NCBI GenBank assembly: GCA_033675265.1
Contig: JAUJYZ010000773.1
Span: 124,001 to 188,000 of the forward strand
Direction of reading: 5' to 3'
Length of the DNA: 64,000 nt
From: Actinostola sp. cb2023
Taxonomy: Eukaryota > Cnidaria > Anthozoa > Actiniaria > Actinostolidae
In this document: positions 47,601 to 53,818 of the stretch, in pieces
Layout: every line of letters starts with the position of its first letter
Position numbering within the stretch: the stretch's first letter is position 1
Program-made: the position numbers and the translations under genes
Notes under the pieces: model-generated
What the model was told of the DNA's origin: nothing
Seen by the model: only the letters and a program-made list of their open reading frames with translations
Database searches by the model: none

Positions 47601-48814
47601 TCCCTTCTTCACTTTGCATATTTTCTACTTTAGTAATCTGTTGTCTGAAAATAATATATATATATTGTATAAAAATAAATAAATAAATAATAAAATACTG
47701 ATGAGAGTAGGGTGGTGGTGTGATGATGCTGATGACGAACATGATGATCATGACAACTAAAGGTGCGGACACACAATGCAACATTTTGTGCAACATTCCC
47801 TGCAACATGTATTGTTACAGTGTTTGTCAACCTCTGCAACATGTTGCGTGCAACATTGTCAGTAATGTTGCAGAAGTTGAATCGAGTCCTACTTCTGCAA
47901 CATTGCGAGCAACAAATTACGTTGGTGTGAGCGTGCGCCAGTCAATTGCGAGCAATCAGTTGCAGGAGTGGACACACGGTGCAACAAAATTGCCAGCAAT
48001 ATTGCATGAAATGTTGCACCATGTGTCCGCACCTTAATGGTAGTGTTGAAATGAATAAATAAGAACACATTCATGGATGTATGCAGTGCCGTACACAGCG
48101 CAGAGGCAGGGGGGCAGTTGACCCCCCCCCCCCCCCCCCCTAGCAAGGTGAAAAAGATACCAAAAAGTACTGAGAACTGTACTATTTTTATTTATTTATT
48201 GCTGTTAAATCTGTATTGCCCCCCCTCCCCCCTTGAATTATAATGTGTACGGCCCTGGTATAAAATGGTATTAAAATTACCTGAACAAGTAAAATAATGT
48301 TTCTATTTGAGAAACAAGTGCAGTACCAGCAGCAAACTTAGAACCAAAAAGTTGAATAACAGGTTCATTAAAGCCCATTTCTTGGAATGGATGAGTCATC
48401 CTGGAATAAGCAATGCATAGTTGAATACATGTACTTGCAAGCATGCATGTCCCCCCTTTAATACCCATAACTGTTACCTATCAATGACTCCAGTACTCAA
48501 GTAGCCATTGAGAACCGAGTTGTCTTTGACGTGATATATCTTGCCATCGCAATCAAGCCTCGAAGAATCTACCAAAATATTATACGATATAAAATAAGCC
48601 ATGCAACGTCCTTGATAAACTGAGTACATGTACATGTATGTCATGCAAAAGTACCTCTAGTAATAGCATTTCTTTCCTTTTCTCTCTCTAATACACGGGT
48701 TGTGTTTAACTGTATGTTTTCCTGGGTCAATGGGTCTTCTGTTTCCATCAACTGATCGTCTAAACTATCTGTCCATTGAGAGAATTGAATCTCTGAGTCT
48801 TCAAGATCCTCCAT
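13030..48814 (-). CDS. MMS22L: MMS22L, DNA replication-fork repair protein
   Basis: Thirty-six coding exons: 48814-48655, 48568-48478, 48400-48281, 47644-47586, 46842-46764, 45671-45403, 36244-36129, 35721-35608, 35344-35254, 27215-27103, 26257-26192, 23391-23269, 23154-23102, 22643-22584, 22506-22399, 22321-22210, 22127-22049, 21982-21752, 20759-20666, 20576-20533, 20372-20249, 19983-19897, 19461-19315, 19240-19195, 18254-18174, 18106-17994, 17928-17868, 17789-17673, 16648-16559, 15555-15509, 14855-14777, 14708-14650, 14557-14463, 14027-13973, 13746-13689, 13230-13030. They total 3642 nt, 1213 aa (human 1243), in phase throughout. Landmarks shared with human MMS22[13 protein letters not shown] (exon 8), [14 protein letters not shown] (exon 10), [12 protein letters not shown] (exon 16), LTFVQSMLA (exon 19), SEQKRGVG near the C-terminus. 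It is an all-helical scaffold with no catalytic site. With TONSL it loads RAD51 at stalled forks in the nucleus. Exon 15 has an unusual donor (GTTCGC), and exon 30 is the least certain exon. An in-frame ATG at 48922 is less likely as start. Confidence 0.93.
13275..13675. repeat. purine-rich GGAAGG tract in MMS22L intron 35
   Basis: Irregular GGAAGGAAGGGAGG-type sequence on the plus strand, so a pyrimidine-rich run in the transcript just after the exon 35 donor. Confidence 0.7.
14084..14437. repeat. 15-bp array in MMS22L intron 33
   Basis: About 23 copies of GCGACGCAGGCCTAA, mostly identical and slightly shortened at both ends. It starts about 25 bp inside the intron from the exon 33 donor. 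Confidence 0.95.
14970..15485. repeat. 45-bp array in MMS22L intron 30
   Basis: About 11 copies of a unit made of GATGATGATGAAGGTGG, TAATATCGGTAGTGAC and AATGGTGATTAT. Because 45 is a multiple of three it stays open in several frames; this is not taken as coding. It ends about 24 bp from the exon 30 donor. Confidence 0.93.
15850..16535. repeat. 30-bp array in MMS22L intron 29
   Basis: About 22 copies of a unit containing TGTTGCTGTAAGGTGTAGTC and ATTACTGG, with a GTTGTTGG variant block. On the minus strand each unit holds an acceptor-like CCTTACAG. The array begins about 24 bp inside the intron from the exon 29 donor. Confidence 0.95.
16695..17679. repeat. 35-bp array in MMS22L intron 28
   Basis: About 28 copies of a unit with GTGACTCTATGTTCTATC and TATGATATTATTACCAA. 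On the minus strand every unit repeats the last six exonic bases and the donor of exon 28 (CACTTG then GTAATA). The array therefore overlaps the exon end. Confidence 0.96.
18341..19190. repeat. 34-bp array in MMS22L intron 24
   Basis: About 25 copies of a unit with ACAGCACCATGTCACAC and AATCCTTACAGACATAT. It begins at the donor of exon 24 (minus strand GTAAATATGTCTG), and each unit carries a donor-like TCTGTAAGG. Its stop-free frames are an artefact of the unit. Confidence 0.96.
19474..19765. repeat. 43-bp array in MMS22L intron 22
   Basis: About seven copies of a unit with AACCATAGAGATGAG, TTAGAATAACCAGG and TTATTAGTATATAC. It ends about a dozen bases upstream of the exon 23 acceptor. Confidence 0.93.
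19959..20065. repeat. tandem duplication of the exon 22 acceptor region
   Basis: The first ~25 bp of exon 22, its acceptor and about 28 bp of intron are repeated once (shared text CTACTGGAACAGAGTACC, then ACACATGCATAAACACAAC). The upstream copy keeps an acceptor but is not part of the inferred coding exon. Confidence 0.85.
20810..21181. repeat. ACC/ATC trinucleotide-like array in MMS22L intron 18, part 1
   Basis: Irregular mixture of ACC, ATC and ACT triplets, starting about 50 bp upstream of the exon 19 acceptor. It is similar in composition to the intron 9 array, read from the other strand. Confidence 0.9.
21186..21341. mobile_element. MITE family B, most complete copy
   Basis: Inverted ends TTTTCGTATGAGTGGGA and TCCCACTCATACAAAAA enclose the family-B core (CAACCAATCACAGCG, TTAACCAATCAGAATGCTT). 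It is inserted in the triplet array and splits it in two. Confidence 0.85.
21345..21640. repeat. ACC/ATC trinucleotide-like array in MMS22L intron 18, part 2
   Basis: Continuation of the 20810-21181 array beyond the inserted MITE, with a more regular CATCACCACCACTACCAC pattern. Confidence 0.9.
22701..22880. mobile_element. MITE-like inverted repeat in MMS22L intron 13/14 region
   Basis: Outer arms CTAGATCCCAATGACCAAAA and TTTTGGTCATTGGGATCTAG, and an inner pair with ATGCCTCGTTCTACAAA and its complement. A short ACAATAGGAACTATTG repeat lies inside. Confidence 0.85.
23004..23095. mobile_element. MITE family B, core copy 3
   Basis: Shares TTCAACCAGTCACAGTGCGC and CTTGACCAATCAGAATGC with the other two copies; its ends are lost. 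It sits just 3' of MMS22L exon 13, in intron 13. Confidence 0.7.
23424..25264. repeat. 17-bp array in MMS22L intron 11, part 1
   Basis: About 108 copies of a unit like CCACCTCTCCACAACGG with CTC/CCC and CGG/TGG/CGT variants arranged in higher-order blocks. It starts about 33 bp upstream of the exon 12 acceptor. It is free of stops over long distances in several frames on both strands because of the unit, so the long open frames here are not genes. Confidence 0.97.
25266..25404 (+). mobile_element. retroposon 3' tail inserted in the 17-bp array
   Basis: About 140 bp ending TGTGCGCTATATAAATAAAA and (TTA)n, preceded by GTGAAGCGCTTTGG. This is the typical 3' end of L2/CR1-type LINEs and their SINEs. 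It splits the satellite into two parts. Confidence 0.75.
25405..26133. repeat. 17-bp array in MMS22L intron 11, part 2
   Basis: About 43 more copies, here in 34- and 51-bp higher-order blocks based on CCACCTCTCAACAACGA and CCACCTCCTCACAACGG. It ends about 60 bp from the exon 11 donor. Confidence 0.96.
26296..26500. mobile_element. fold-back MITE in MMS22L intron 10
   Basis: Arms TAGTTCCCTTCACAGTTCCC and GGGAACTGTGAAGGGGAC, continuing through CCTTTGCATCGAAGC and TCTCTATCATTGCAA and their complements. Confidence 0.8.
26604..26998. mobile_element. MITE with 30-bp terminal inverted repeats in MMS22L intron 10
   Basis: Ends TTAGCCATTACC and GGTAATGGCTAA, then CGAGCAGGGGACTGGGA and its complement. 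The interior also holds TTGTCCAGCC and GGCTGGACAA, facing each other. Confidence 0.85.
27283..35150. repeat. 7.9-kb array of a 15-bp unit in MMS22L intron 9
   Basis: Roughly 500 copies of GATGGTGGTGGTAGT with GAT, GGT, AGT and TGT triplet variants. The left part (27283-29100) is the more varied, with higher-order blocks of about 400 bp repeated several times; the middle is nearly pure. The right part shows many 1-2 base indels that look like uncorrected read errors. It begins about 65 bp from exon 10 and ends about 100 bp from exon 9. All three frames of the minus strand lack stops by composition, and two of the plus-strand frames do as well. I do not treat the resulting long open frames as genes. 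Confidence 0.98.
35671..35930. repeat. triplicated acceptor and start of MMS22L exon 8
   Basis: The segment with GATATCAACACGAGACACC and TATGACAAAAACAATGGTCG occurs three times: once as the real exon 8 start, and twice more in intron 7 (near 35770-35815 and 35830-35905). The third copy extends about 57 bp into exon sequence. Each copy retains the minus-strand acceptor TTGTCATAG. Confidence 0.85.
36599..36710. mobile_element. short palindromic MITE in MMS22L intron 6
   Basis: Arms share GAACAATCAGAAAC and AGAGAGTTAGAGAG-type text around AACTGCAAGAAGTT; the loop is seven bases. Confidence 0.7.
36821..36920. repeat. inverted repeat with tRNA-like B box
   Basis: Arms TTAGTAATGTAGTTCGTAAG and CTTACGAACTACATTACTAA. 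The loop contains GGTTCAATTCCC, resembling a Pol III B box, next to CTCAGTATTTTTCTGAG. Possibly a SINE remnant. Confidence 0.55.
37262..37600 (+). mobile_element. tRNA-derived SINE
   Basis: The head has a degenerate A box (TGGTCGAGTAGCGG) and B box (GGTTCAATTCACGG) about 40 bp apart. The body contains TCTCCGGGTACTCCGG and TTTTCCTCCCTCAGTAAAAA. A fragment of the same body is at 46444-46545. The tail ends in TTATTTATTTTATTTATT. The A and B boxes are too decayed for a functional tRNA. Confidence 0.6.
38041..38636. repeat. TAA/ATA microsatellite, split by a retroelement scrap
   Basis: Runs of (AAT)n with AGT and AAC variants at 38041-38317 and 38400-38636. The 80 bp between them carry the hammerhead-like motif. 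In MMS22L intron 6. Confidence 0.95.
38320..38347 (+). ncRNA. hammerhead-like core, truncated
   Basis: CTGATGA (38320-38326), short stem II (GCC / GGC), GAAAC and GTC in hammerhead order. The 5' half of helix I has been replaced by the AAT microsatellite, so this copy cannot be a complete ribozyme. Confidence 0.3.
38701..39474. mobile_element. pogo/Tigger-like element with expanded 17-bp terminal motif
   Basis: Left end CAGTGGAACCCCGGTATAAC and right end CCGTTATAACGGGGTTCCAC are inverted copies. From 38701 to about 39020 the motif CCCCGGTATAACGGACA is repeated about 18 times. Single GTTATAACGGAC copies recur near 39070, 39090, 39155 and 39410. Terminal text resembles pogo/Tigger ends. No transposase is visible. 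Confidence 0.7.
39593..39712. repeat. 24-bp tandem repeat, about five copies
   Basis: Unit GACAGGGTTAGTAAAGCAGT followed by ATTT, with small variants. In MMS22L intron 6. Confidence 0.85.
39713..40624. other. no gene seen (MMS22L intron 6)
   Basis: Unique AT-rich intron sequence between the 24-bp repeat and the mariner element; no exon or clear repeat recognised. Confidence 0.5.
40625..42072 (-). mobile_element. mariner/Tc1-type transposon with intact ends
   Basis: Perfect 32-bp terminal inverted repeats, starting CAGGGTGTCCCAAAAGTTCG, flanked by TA on each side (40623-40624 and 42073-42074). The length is 1448 bp. It carries a broken transposase gene on the minus strand. Ends this well preserved next to a decayed gene suggest recent mobilisation in trans or recent insertion of an already dead copy. 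Confidence 0.95.
40790..41788 (-). pseudogene. mariner/Tc1 transposase, frameshifted
   Basis: ATG at 41788-41786 begins a helix-turn-helix N-terminal region, but the frame is lost within about 50 codons and several frameshifts and stops follow. The catalytic triad can be seen in pieces: first Asp in FSDEC near 41341, second Asp in [10 protein letters not shown], Glu in NPMENLW. The second Asp and the Glu are separated by 37 residues, a DD37E spacing unlike the DD34E of classical Tc1. The last intact stretch runs 41125-40790. The product would have been a cut-and-paste transposase; this copy cannot make it. Confidence 0.9.
42318..43586 (+). CDS. Vps62-domain protein (PF06101 type)
   Basis: Single exon, 422 aa, nested in intron 6 of MMS22L on the opposite strand. 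It shows the Vps62 (formerly DUF946) repeated signature: [50 protein letters not shown] and [18 protein letters not shown], each followed by a VHKSLV / LHWSLV-type segment, and a C-terminal LWGVGCKED...TFVAYPGF. A serine/glycine-rich linker lies at about residues 92-116. Yeast Vps62 is involved in vacuolar protein sorting; the animal role is unknown. The first Met is preceded by a good acceptor (TTTCTCTACAG at 42293-42303), so a 5' non-coding exon may exist upstream. The hydrophobic first 15 residues could be a signal or anchor, or part of UTR misread as coding. Confidence 0.85.
   Translation: MVSGLTTIVVTVFLKLCTDTTSRRPATIYRPQCPPGYCALGDYAQGTNTHEPNYGVTLCFRTRNGSSLLARPVGYRQIWSTEHGFDEENREPNESGESSGSGSTTGDSSGSGSSSGKPKIVAFWRAIPPSDDYVTIGDVVTTDYEQPSKMMTCVVHKSLVTMATRGRRVWQENSGAASIWSTARRDDYLDLRTFTTNDNKDAPDAQTFKSLTLEVIPPPHDGAFITRTIRGKDLHLVYRDHNSRAYETLSVYVPQPPPGFVPIGYYAEKSHEKSKDAQVTVVKVLTTYGSRLILTPAGYRRVMDHIDTGRKRLLTFWRPIPAPGYHCMGDIATVDQHKPPSSDAMACLHWSLVGRSQRGSRIWWNREKPYKQSHRRKDFTLWGVGCKEDCASTNTFVAYPGFVTPPSEQSLFHCISNQSIEI
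43587..44004. other. 3' flank of the Vps62 gene with retroposon tail
   Basis: Around 43790-43840 AAGCGCTCTATAAATATTATT is the decayed 3' tail of an L2/CR1-like retroposon. No poly(A) signal for the Vps62 gene is certain. Confidence 0.4.
44005..44815. mobile_element. MITE with ~100-bp arms carrying a nested insertion
   Basis: Ends AATAGACCAATCCAAGG and CCTTGGATTGGCCTATT, continuing through TTGTAGGGGGTGCAAAC and, after the insertion, ACGGCTAATTTCAGTCAAAA, with complements on the right side. The left arm is interrupted by the 44053-44349 element. Confidence 0.85.
44053..44349. mobile_element. poly-G-ended MITE inserted in another MITE
   Basis: Ends CCAGGGGGGG and CCCCCCCTGG, then ATCAGTGACGGG and CCCGTCACTGAT. 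It is flanked by a duplicated GGTGCAAAC (8-9 bp), a hAT-like target duplication length. The interior is rich in GGACTTTTTTTGG repeats. Confidence 0.8.
45720..46397. repeat. 670-bp polypurine tract, 12-bp unit, MMS22L intron 5
   Basis: Almost pure purine on the plus strand, unit AAGGGAGAGGGG with small variants, about 50 copies. It ends about 50 bp upstream of the exon 6 acceptor, so the pre-mRNA carries a giant pyrimidine tract. Confidence 0.97.
46444..46545 (+). mobile_element. SINE fragment
   Basis: Contains TTCTCCGGGTACTCCGG and TTTTCCTCCCTCAATAAAAA, matching the SINE body at 37262-37600. The tRNA-related head is absent. Confidence 0.7.
47186..47441. repeat. 39-bp array in MMS22L intron 4
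   Basis: About 6.5 copies of a unit with GGGACTAGCGGCTAAACTAG and TACATATAACTGATAGATA. Confidence 0.95.
47533..47566 (-). ncRNA. degenerate hammerhead-like motif
   Basis: The minus strand reads TTGACGA, then a GGAC / GTCC stem, then GAAACGTT. The first core base is changed (C to T), which should abolish cleavage. It lies inside MMS22L intron 4, about 20-50 bp after the exon 4 donor. Confidence 0.25.
47758..48036. mobile_element. MITE with internal GCAACAT motifs
   Basis: Ends AAAGGTGCGGACACA and TGTGTCCGCACCTTAA. The interior holds about a dozen GCAACAT or ATGTTGC words in both orientations, which could be transposase-binding repeats. Confidence 0.85.
48084..48257. mobile_element. MITE family C, copy 2
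   Basis: Shares GCCGTACACAGC, AAAAAGTACTGAGAACTG, long poly-C runs and TGTACGGCCCTG with the copy at 11323-11484. Confidence 0.75.
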
Positions 48815-49034
48815 TACAGCTTGTGTTTTACAAATTCCCCGCCGTTTCCGTAACTTTCCGATCAAATATCGATCGACTTGGAACGCGCGAAAATAAGCCG
48901 ACCCCTGAGGGAGCCCCCGCATAAAACTACACGAGGAAGATCAAGCGTTCTTTTCGATTCATTTCAACAAAGGATAAGTTCAAGATCTCTTTTGATCAAA
49001 ACCCTTCTGTATTAGTGTGTAAATCCGACTGACG
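48815..49034. promoter_or_regulatory. divergent MMS22L / SYNCRIP promoter
   Basis: The starts of MMS22L (48814, minus) and SYNCRIP (49035, plus) are 220 bp apart, so one short region must serve both. It contains a consensus E2F site (minus strand TTTTCGCGC, 48885-48893), which suits an S-phase repair gene. No TATA box is seen. Confidence 0.6.
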
Positions 49035-52000
49035 ATGGCAGAAGAAGGTGGATCTGGTATGACAGAAGAAGCTCAAAAGCTGGTTAGTATCGGCGTTGGA
49101 CTACGAGTAGCGAAGAGAGTCGGTGAAATCTTCAGTAGCGGTGCGTTGCTTCCTGAAGAACTCGACGACAGAGCGCTAGACGCTTTGAGAGAATTCAACG
49201 AAGAAGGAGCTTTAGAAGTCCTAAATCAGTTTTCAAACAGTGACCTGTCTCATGTACAGAACAAGAGTGCGTTTCTCTGTGGAATTATGAAGACATATCG
49301 CGAGAAAAACAGAATGAAACGAGAAGGCCAAGATCCAACTGCCGGCATGAAAGGACCAGATGAGGAGAAGATCAAAGCTTTGTTAGAAAGAACAGGATAT
49401 TCGTTGGATATCACTACAGGACAGAGAAAGTATGGCGGTCCACCACCAGCATGGGAAGGATCGCCGCCTGGTACGGGAACAGAGGTAAAAAATGTTTGAA
49501 ATCTTGAAAGTTTGTCGTTTACAATCGGCCAATCTGATGCCGGCCGGTATTGTTGTCTGTTAGTGCTGTCGGTGGTGAGTGTTGTCTATGCTATGTCGAA
49601 GATGGCGATTGCATGAATACTAGAATTAGAAGAGTCTCTACTCATTACGATTGCGTTTAGATACCTTGCATGGATAAAACTCGTCTGTTTGTATAATTGT
49701 ATTGAATCGAAAACGATGAAATTGACAATCTGACAACCACGTGTCAGACGTCACACTCCTTTTTGTACCGGTCAAATCGAAGCTTCAACATCCCCCCCGG
49801 GCAAACCCCGGGCATTTGACCGTTTGCCATGCCCGGCGAGGAGGGAATTTGACAATCAAGGTCTTCCCAGGGGTGGGGAATTTGACCACCGCATGGGAGG
49901 GGGTGGGGAATTTGAACAAGTTGCCTCGATTTCATGTTATGTGTTCTCGAGAGCTTTCAGTTGAAAATAATCGTTCACACTAGCGATGAAAGCGACGATA
50001 ATCGCAAGAGACTAGCTGTATTCAGTGTGAATCAATACGACGTTAAGCAGAATGGAATCCTCGCTCCTGTGTTGTTTTGTGGCATTTTTAAGACCAGTAA
50101 CGACCTTTGTGAATCTTTGATTCATACTAGGTTTTAACGCTCTTTTATACAATTACGACACTAGTGTGCTTTAGAAATCTATCCATATTTATATAAGCTT
50201 AACTTCTCTTGCATTTTGAAGCTTCGATTTGACCGGTACATTAATTGCACACTCTACTCTACTACAGACACTCTACTGTCTACACTCACTAATTCTTCCA
50301 TGTGTTCATCTACTTTATTACTTCACAAAACCTTACAATATCTAGTGAAAGATCAAAGAGTCTAAAACAAACCCATTTCATTATGATCCACAGAAAGTAT
50401 GCTCTCAAGTTTTCATTGGTAAGATACCACGTGACTGTTTTGAAGATGAACTAATTCCCGTGTTAGAAGAATGTGGGCAAATCTATGACTTCAGACTCAT
50501 GATAGATCCAATAACTGGGCTTACAAAAGGTTTTGGCTTTTGTACCTTTATTGGCAAAGTTGAAGCCCAACAAGCAGTGAAAAATCTTGACAACAAAGAA
50601 ATCAGACCAGGAAAGAGGCTTGGTGTGTGTATATCAGTCGCTAACAATCGCCTGTTTGTTGGATCAATTCCCAAGACGAAGTCAAAAACTGAGATCTATG
50701 AAGAGTTTAGCAAAGTTATCAATGGCCTCAATGATGTTATTGTGTATCTATCATCGGATCAGAAGGGAAAGAATCGTGGCTTTGCATTCTTGGAGTTTGA
50801 ATCTCATCAGGCTGCAGCTCTTGCTCGTCGAAAACTGGCAACAGGAAGGATTAAAGTATGGGGTAACATAGTGGTAACCGTGGACTGGGCAGACCCACAA
50901 GAGGAACCAGATGAAGAGCAAATGTCAAAGGTGAGTACAATCAACTGATCATTTATATGCTTTTTGTCTGGAAGCATTGAGTGCATTAAAGGAGCACTCT
51001 CACAGGTAATGCATTGCGCGCCGTGTTATTGTTTACATACGGGATACTACTTAGATTTGACAAGAACGCACATGAAAAGTACACGTGAAAAGTTCGCCTT
51101 TCGAATTCCGATACGGATCAGCAATGGCAAGTCCGGAGTTCTCCAGAGAAACTCTTCCTTCTCGTGTGGTAAGTAGAAATCCGCCATTTTCGTATCATAC
51201 GAAAATGGCGCTGAGGGGTTCAAGGCGCGCAATGCATTACCTGTGAGAGTGCTCCTTTAAATGCCAAGGTGCATGAATAAGACTTGTAAGAAGGTTGGAA
51301 GTCTTACAGAATATTTTATAGTCATTTATTTGTTGTATTTTATTGAAGTCAAATCCAAGCAATCTGATGTTGTATTTCAGGTCAAAGTTGTTTATGTCCG
51401 AAACCTGAGTCCAAACATCACAGAAGATCAACTGAAGGAACATTTTGCCTTATATGGTACTGTTGAACGAGTAAAGAAGATTAAAGATTATGCGTTTGTG
51501 CATTTTGGTGAGAGAGATCAGGCTTTAAAAGCAATTCAAGAATTGAACCATCGAGAACTTGATAATATCCCAATTGAGGTCTCATTAGCCAAACCCAGGG
51601 ACACAAACAGAGACCGACGACAAGGTCAGTCTGGATATGGTAGTTTAAATACTCCACGCGGAAGAGGAGGAAAACCGATGGGTGGTCGTGGTCGAGGTGG
51701 TGAGGGTGGTCGTGGAAGAGGTGGATATGATCGTGGTGGTCAAGGTGGTGGATATGATTACTATGAAAACAGTGGTTATTATGATGATTATGGTGGTGGA
51801 TATGGTGGCGATTATGGTGGTGGTGGTGGTGGTGGTAGTGGAGATTACTACGACAGCTACTATGGTGGTGGAGGAGGCGGAGGTGGAGGAGGTGGCGGAG
51901 GAGGAGGTGGAGGTGGATATGATAATTATTACTCTGGTGGTGGTGGTAGTGGAGGTGGAAGTCGAGGTGGGCCTCCTCGTGGAAGAGGTAGCTCCAGAGG

Positions 52001-52316
52001 TGGTGGCAGTCGTGGTGGTGGTGGTGGTGGCGGCTATGGTGAGGGATACAGTAGAGGTCGTGGTCGTGGAGGTAGAGGTGGTGACTATGGTGACAGGGGA
52101 AGAGGACGTGGAGGCATGCCACCAAAGAGGAAATATGGTGCTGACAACCCAGGTGGTGTTGTTGGTTACCCTGAACCCAAGAAGAGATACAGTCCTGATC
52201 AAGGTTACGGTCATTGGGGTGCTCAACCCATTGCGCAAGCACCACAGTATGGCTCTGGATATGGAGACTCGGGACAAGAATGGTACCAAGACAGCTATGG
52301 AGGACAGTGGAATTAA
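49035..52316 (+). CDS. SYNCRIP: hnRNP Q/R (SYNCRIP) RNA-binding protein
   Basis: Three exons: 49035-49484, 50394-50930, 51381-52316; 640 aa, phase 0 at both junctions. Residues about 1-110 form the acidic helical N-terminal domain of this family. RRM1 runs from about 154 (RNP2 VFIGKI, RNP1 KGFGFCTF at 195-202), RRM2 from about 234 ([16 protein letters not shown]), and RRM3 from about 333 ([14 protein letters not shown]). Residues after about 425 are RGG/GGY-rich with long Gly runs, and PPKRKYG near the end looks like a nuclear signal. The protein binds mRNA and acts in splicing, stability and translation, in nucleus and cytoplasm. It is ancestral to both SYNCRIP and HNRNPR. A poly(A) signal candidate AATAAA is at 52809-52814. 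Both introns carry a MITE. Confidence 0.96.
49764..50240. mobile_element. MITE in SYNCRIP intron 1
   Basis: Ends TGTACCGGTCAAATCGAAGC and GCTTCGATTTGACCGGTACA, a near-perfect 27-bp inverted repeat; the interior has GTGGGGAATTTGA repeats. Confidence 0.85.
50983..51264. mobile_element. MITE in SYNCRIP intron 2
   Basis: Ends GCATTAAAGGAGCACTCTCA and TGAGAGTGCTCCTTTAAATG, then GTAATGCATTGCGCGCC and its complement. The total length is about 280 bp. Confidence 0.9.
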
Positions 52317-53133
52317 ACATCCTCAAAATTGGCTCTGATTTATGGTCAGATTGGCTGCCAATTTTAAGATTGATTTATCATCATTTTGTTTGGCGTTGAT
52401 TTGGTGTTTGCCTGGAATTGGTGTCCAACAATATTTGAACAACTCTCCAACACCATGGATTTGAGCTTTTTAGAAGATTTGTCTTGTAGATTCAAGTATT
52501 TTAATTATGATTGTGAAGTTTCTTTTCATTATTTTTGTTTACAATGAGAGATTTGATTTCTGAATTTCATATTTTATAAACAAACGCCTCCATAATTTTA
52601 ACATTATGTCAACGACTAATCCTTGCTATGTATCCAAGTTTCATTATCGTACATCTAGTATACAACTGTATATCTGACACTTTGAACTAGAAAAAACTCA
52701 AGTGAATGCCTGTTTGGTTGTGGATAGACTCCTCAAAAGTACTTTGTCGTCACAAAAAGACGAAGATAATACTACCAGGGTAAACCCTGATGAAGATTAG
52801 CAGTGTAAAATAAAATCCAACAACAAACTCAAAAGAGTACAAAAACTTGTCTGTTCTACTCACCCACGCATCAATAAATTAACATCAAAAATGTTCAATA
52901 CTCAAAAAATGTCAGAGTCTTGAAAACGAATGAAATTGTGTCTTGTAAATTCAGTCAAGAAAAATTATTATCCAAACCATGAGCAAGCAGTGAGGTAAAG
53001 ATGCAGGTAAGACAAGGTAGGTAGTATCGACCATATAAGTCCATGTAGCTAATGTACCAACATTGGCTCATAAATAAAGCAACTTGGGAAGAGCGATTTT
53101 AATAGGTTGGCAAGTTCAGTAGATCACCCAAAC
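52317..53133 (+). other. SYNCRIP 3' UTR and flank
   Basis: AT-rich. The most likely poly(A) signal is at 52809-52814. Nothing else recognised. Confidence 0.5.
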
Positions 53134-53818
53134 GTCAATGAGCTTGTGTCACCTGTCACGTGACTTTTTAGATTTTCACCGAAGACAAACGAAAATATCA
53201 TAACTTGAAAGAGCATACTAAAATTAGTAGAAGTGGGGAAAAAAAATCAAAGGAATGAAGCAAATAACACAAAAGTTAAAGGCTTTCAAAGTTTCCCGCT
53301 TTGACAAGGATTTTCACCGAAGACAAATGAAAATATCATAACTTGAAAGAGCATACTAAAATTAGTAAAAGTGGGAAAAAAATTCAAAGGAATCAAGCAA
53401 ATAAGACAAAAGTTAAAGGCTTTCAAAGTTTCCCGCTTTGACAAGGGTTTCCCGCTTTGACAAGGATTTTCACCGAAGACGAACGAAAATATCATAACTT
53501 GAAAGAGCATACTAAAATTAGTAAAAGTGGAAAAAAATTTCAAAGGAATCAAGCAAATAAGACAAAAGTTAAAGGCTTTCAAAGTTTCCCGCTTTGACAA
53601 GGATTTGTATGGTTTTTTCGCTTGGAGGGCAAGCCCTCCACATACATTTCCATACAAAAAAGTTCAAGTTTGAATGCCTTAACTATTGCCCTATTTACTT
53701 AATTCCCTTCAAACTTTCCACTTTTACTAACTATAGCATGCTCTTTCCAGTTATGGTATTTTCGTTTGTCTTCGGTGAAAATTTAAAAAGTCACGTGACA
53801 GGTGACACAAGCTCATTC
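53134..53818. mobile_element. inverted-repeat element with internal tandem copies
   Basis: Ends GTCAATGAGCTTGTGTCACC and GGTGACACAAGCTCATTCAC. The left arm contains a segment of about 130-170 bp (GATTTTCACCGAAGACAAA ... AAAGTTTCCCGCTTTGACAA) repeated three times. The right arm carries it once, inverted. Confidence 0.85.

Noticed and set aside
48815..48922. Upstream in-frame ATG of MMS22L
   Set aside because: The extra residues overlap the promoter E2F site and have no counterpart in the family. Not excluded.
50988..51232. Open frames in SYNCRIP intron 2
   Set aside because: They lie in a MITE whose arms are complementary. RRM2 to RRM3 joins cleanly from 50930 to 51381.
52740..52800. Fourth hammerhead-like site (CCTGATGAAG)
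   Set aside because: No GAAA after a second stem; only the CTGATGA word is present.
53286..53657. 123-codon frame with repeated SKRETLKAFNFCLICLI segments
   Set aside because: Translation of the internal tandem copies in an inverted-repeat element; no gene evidence.
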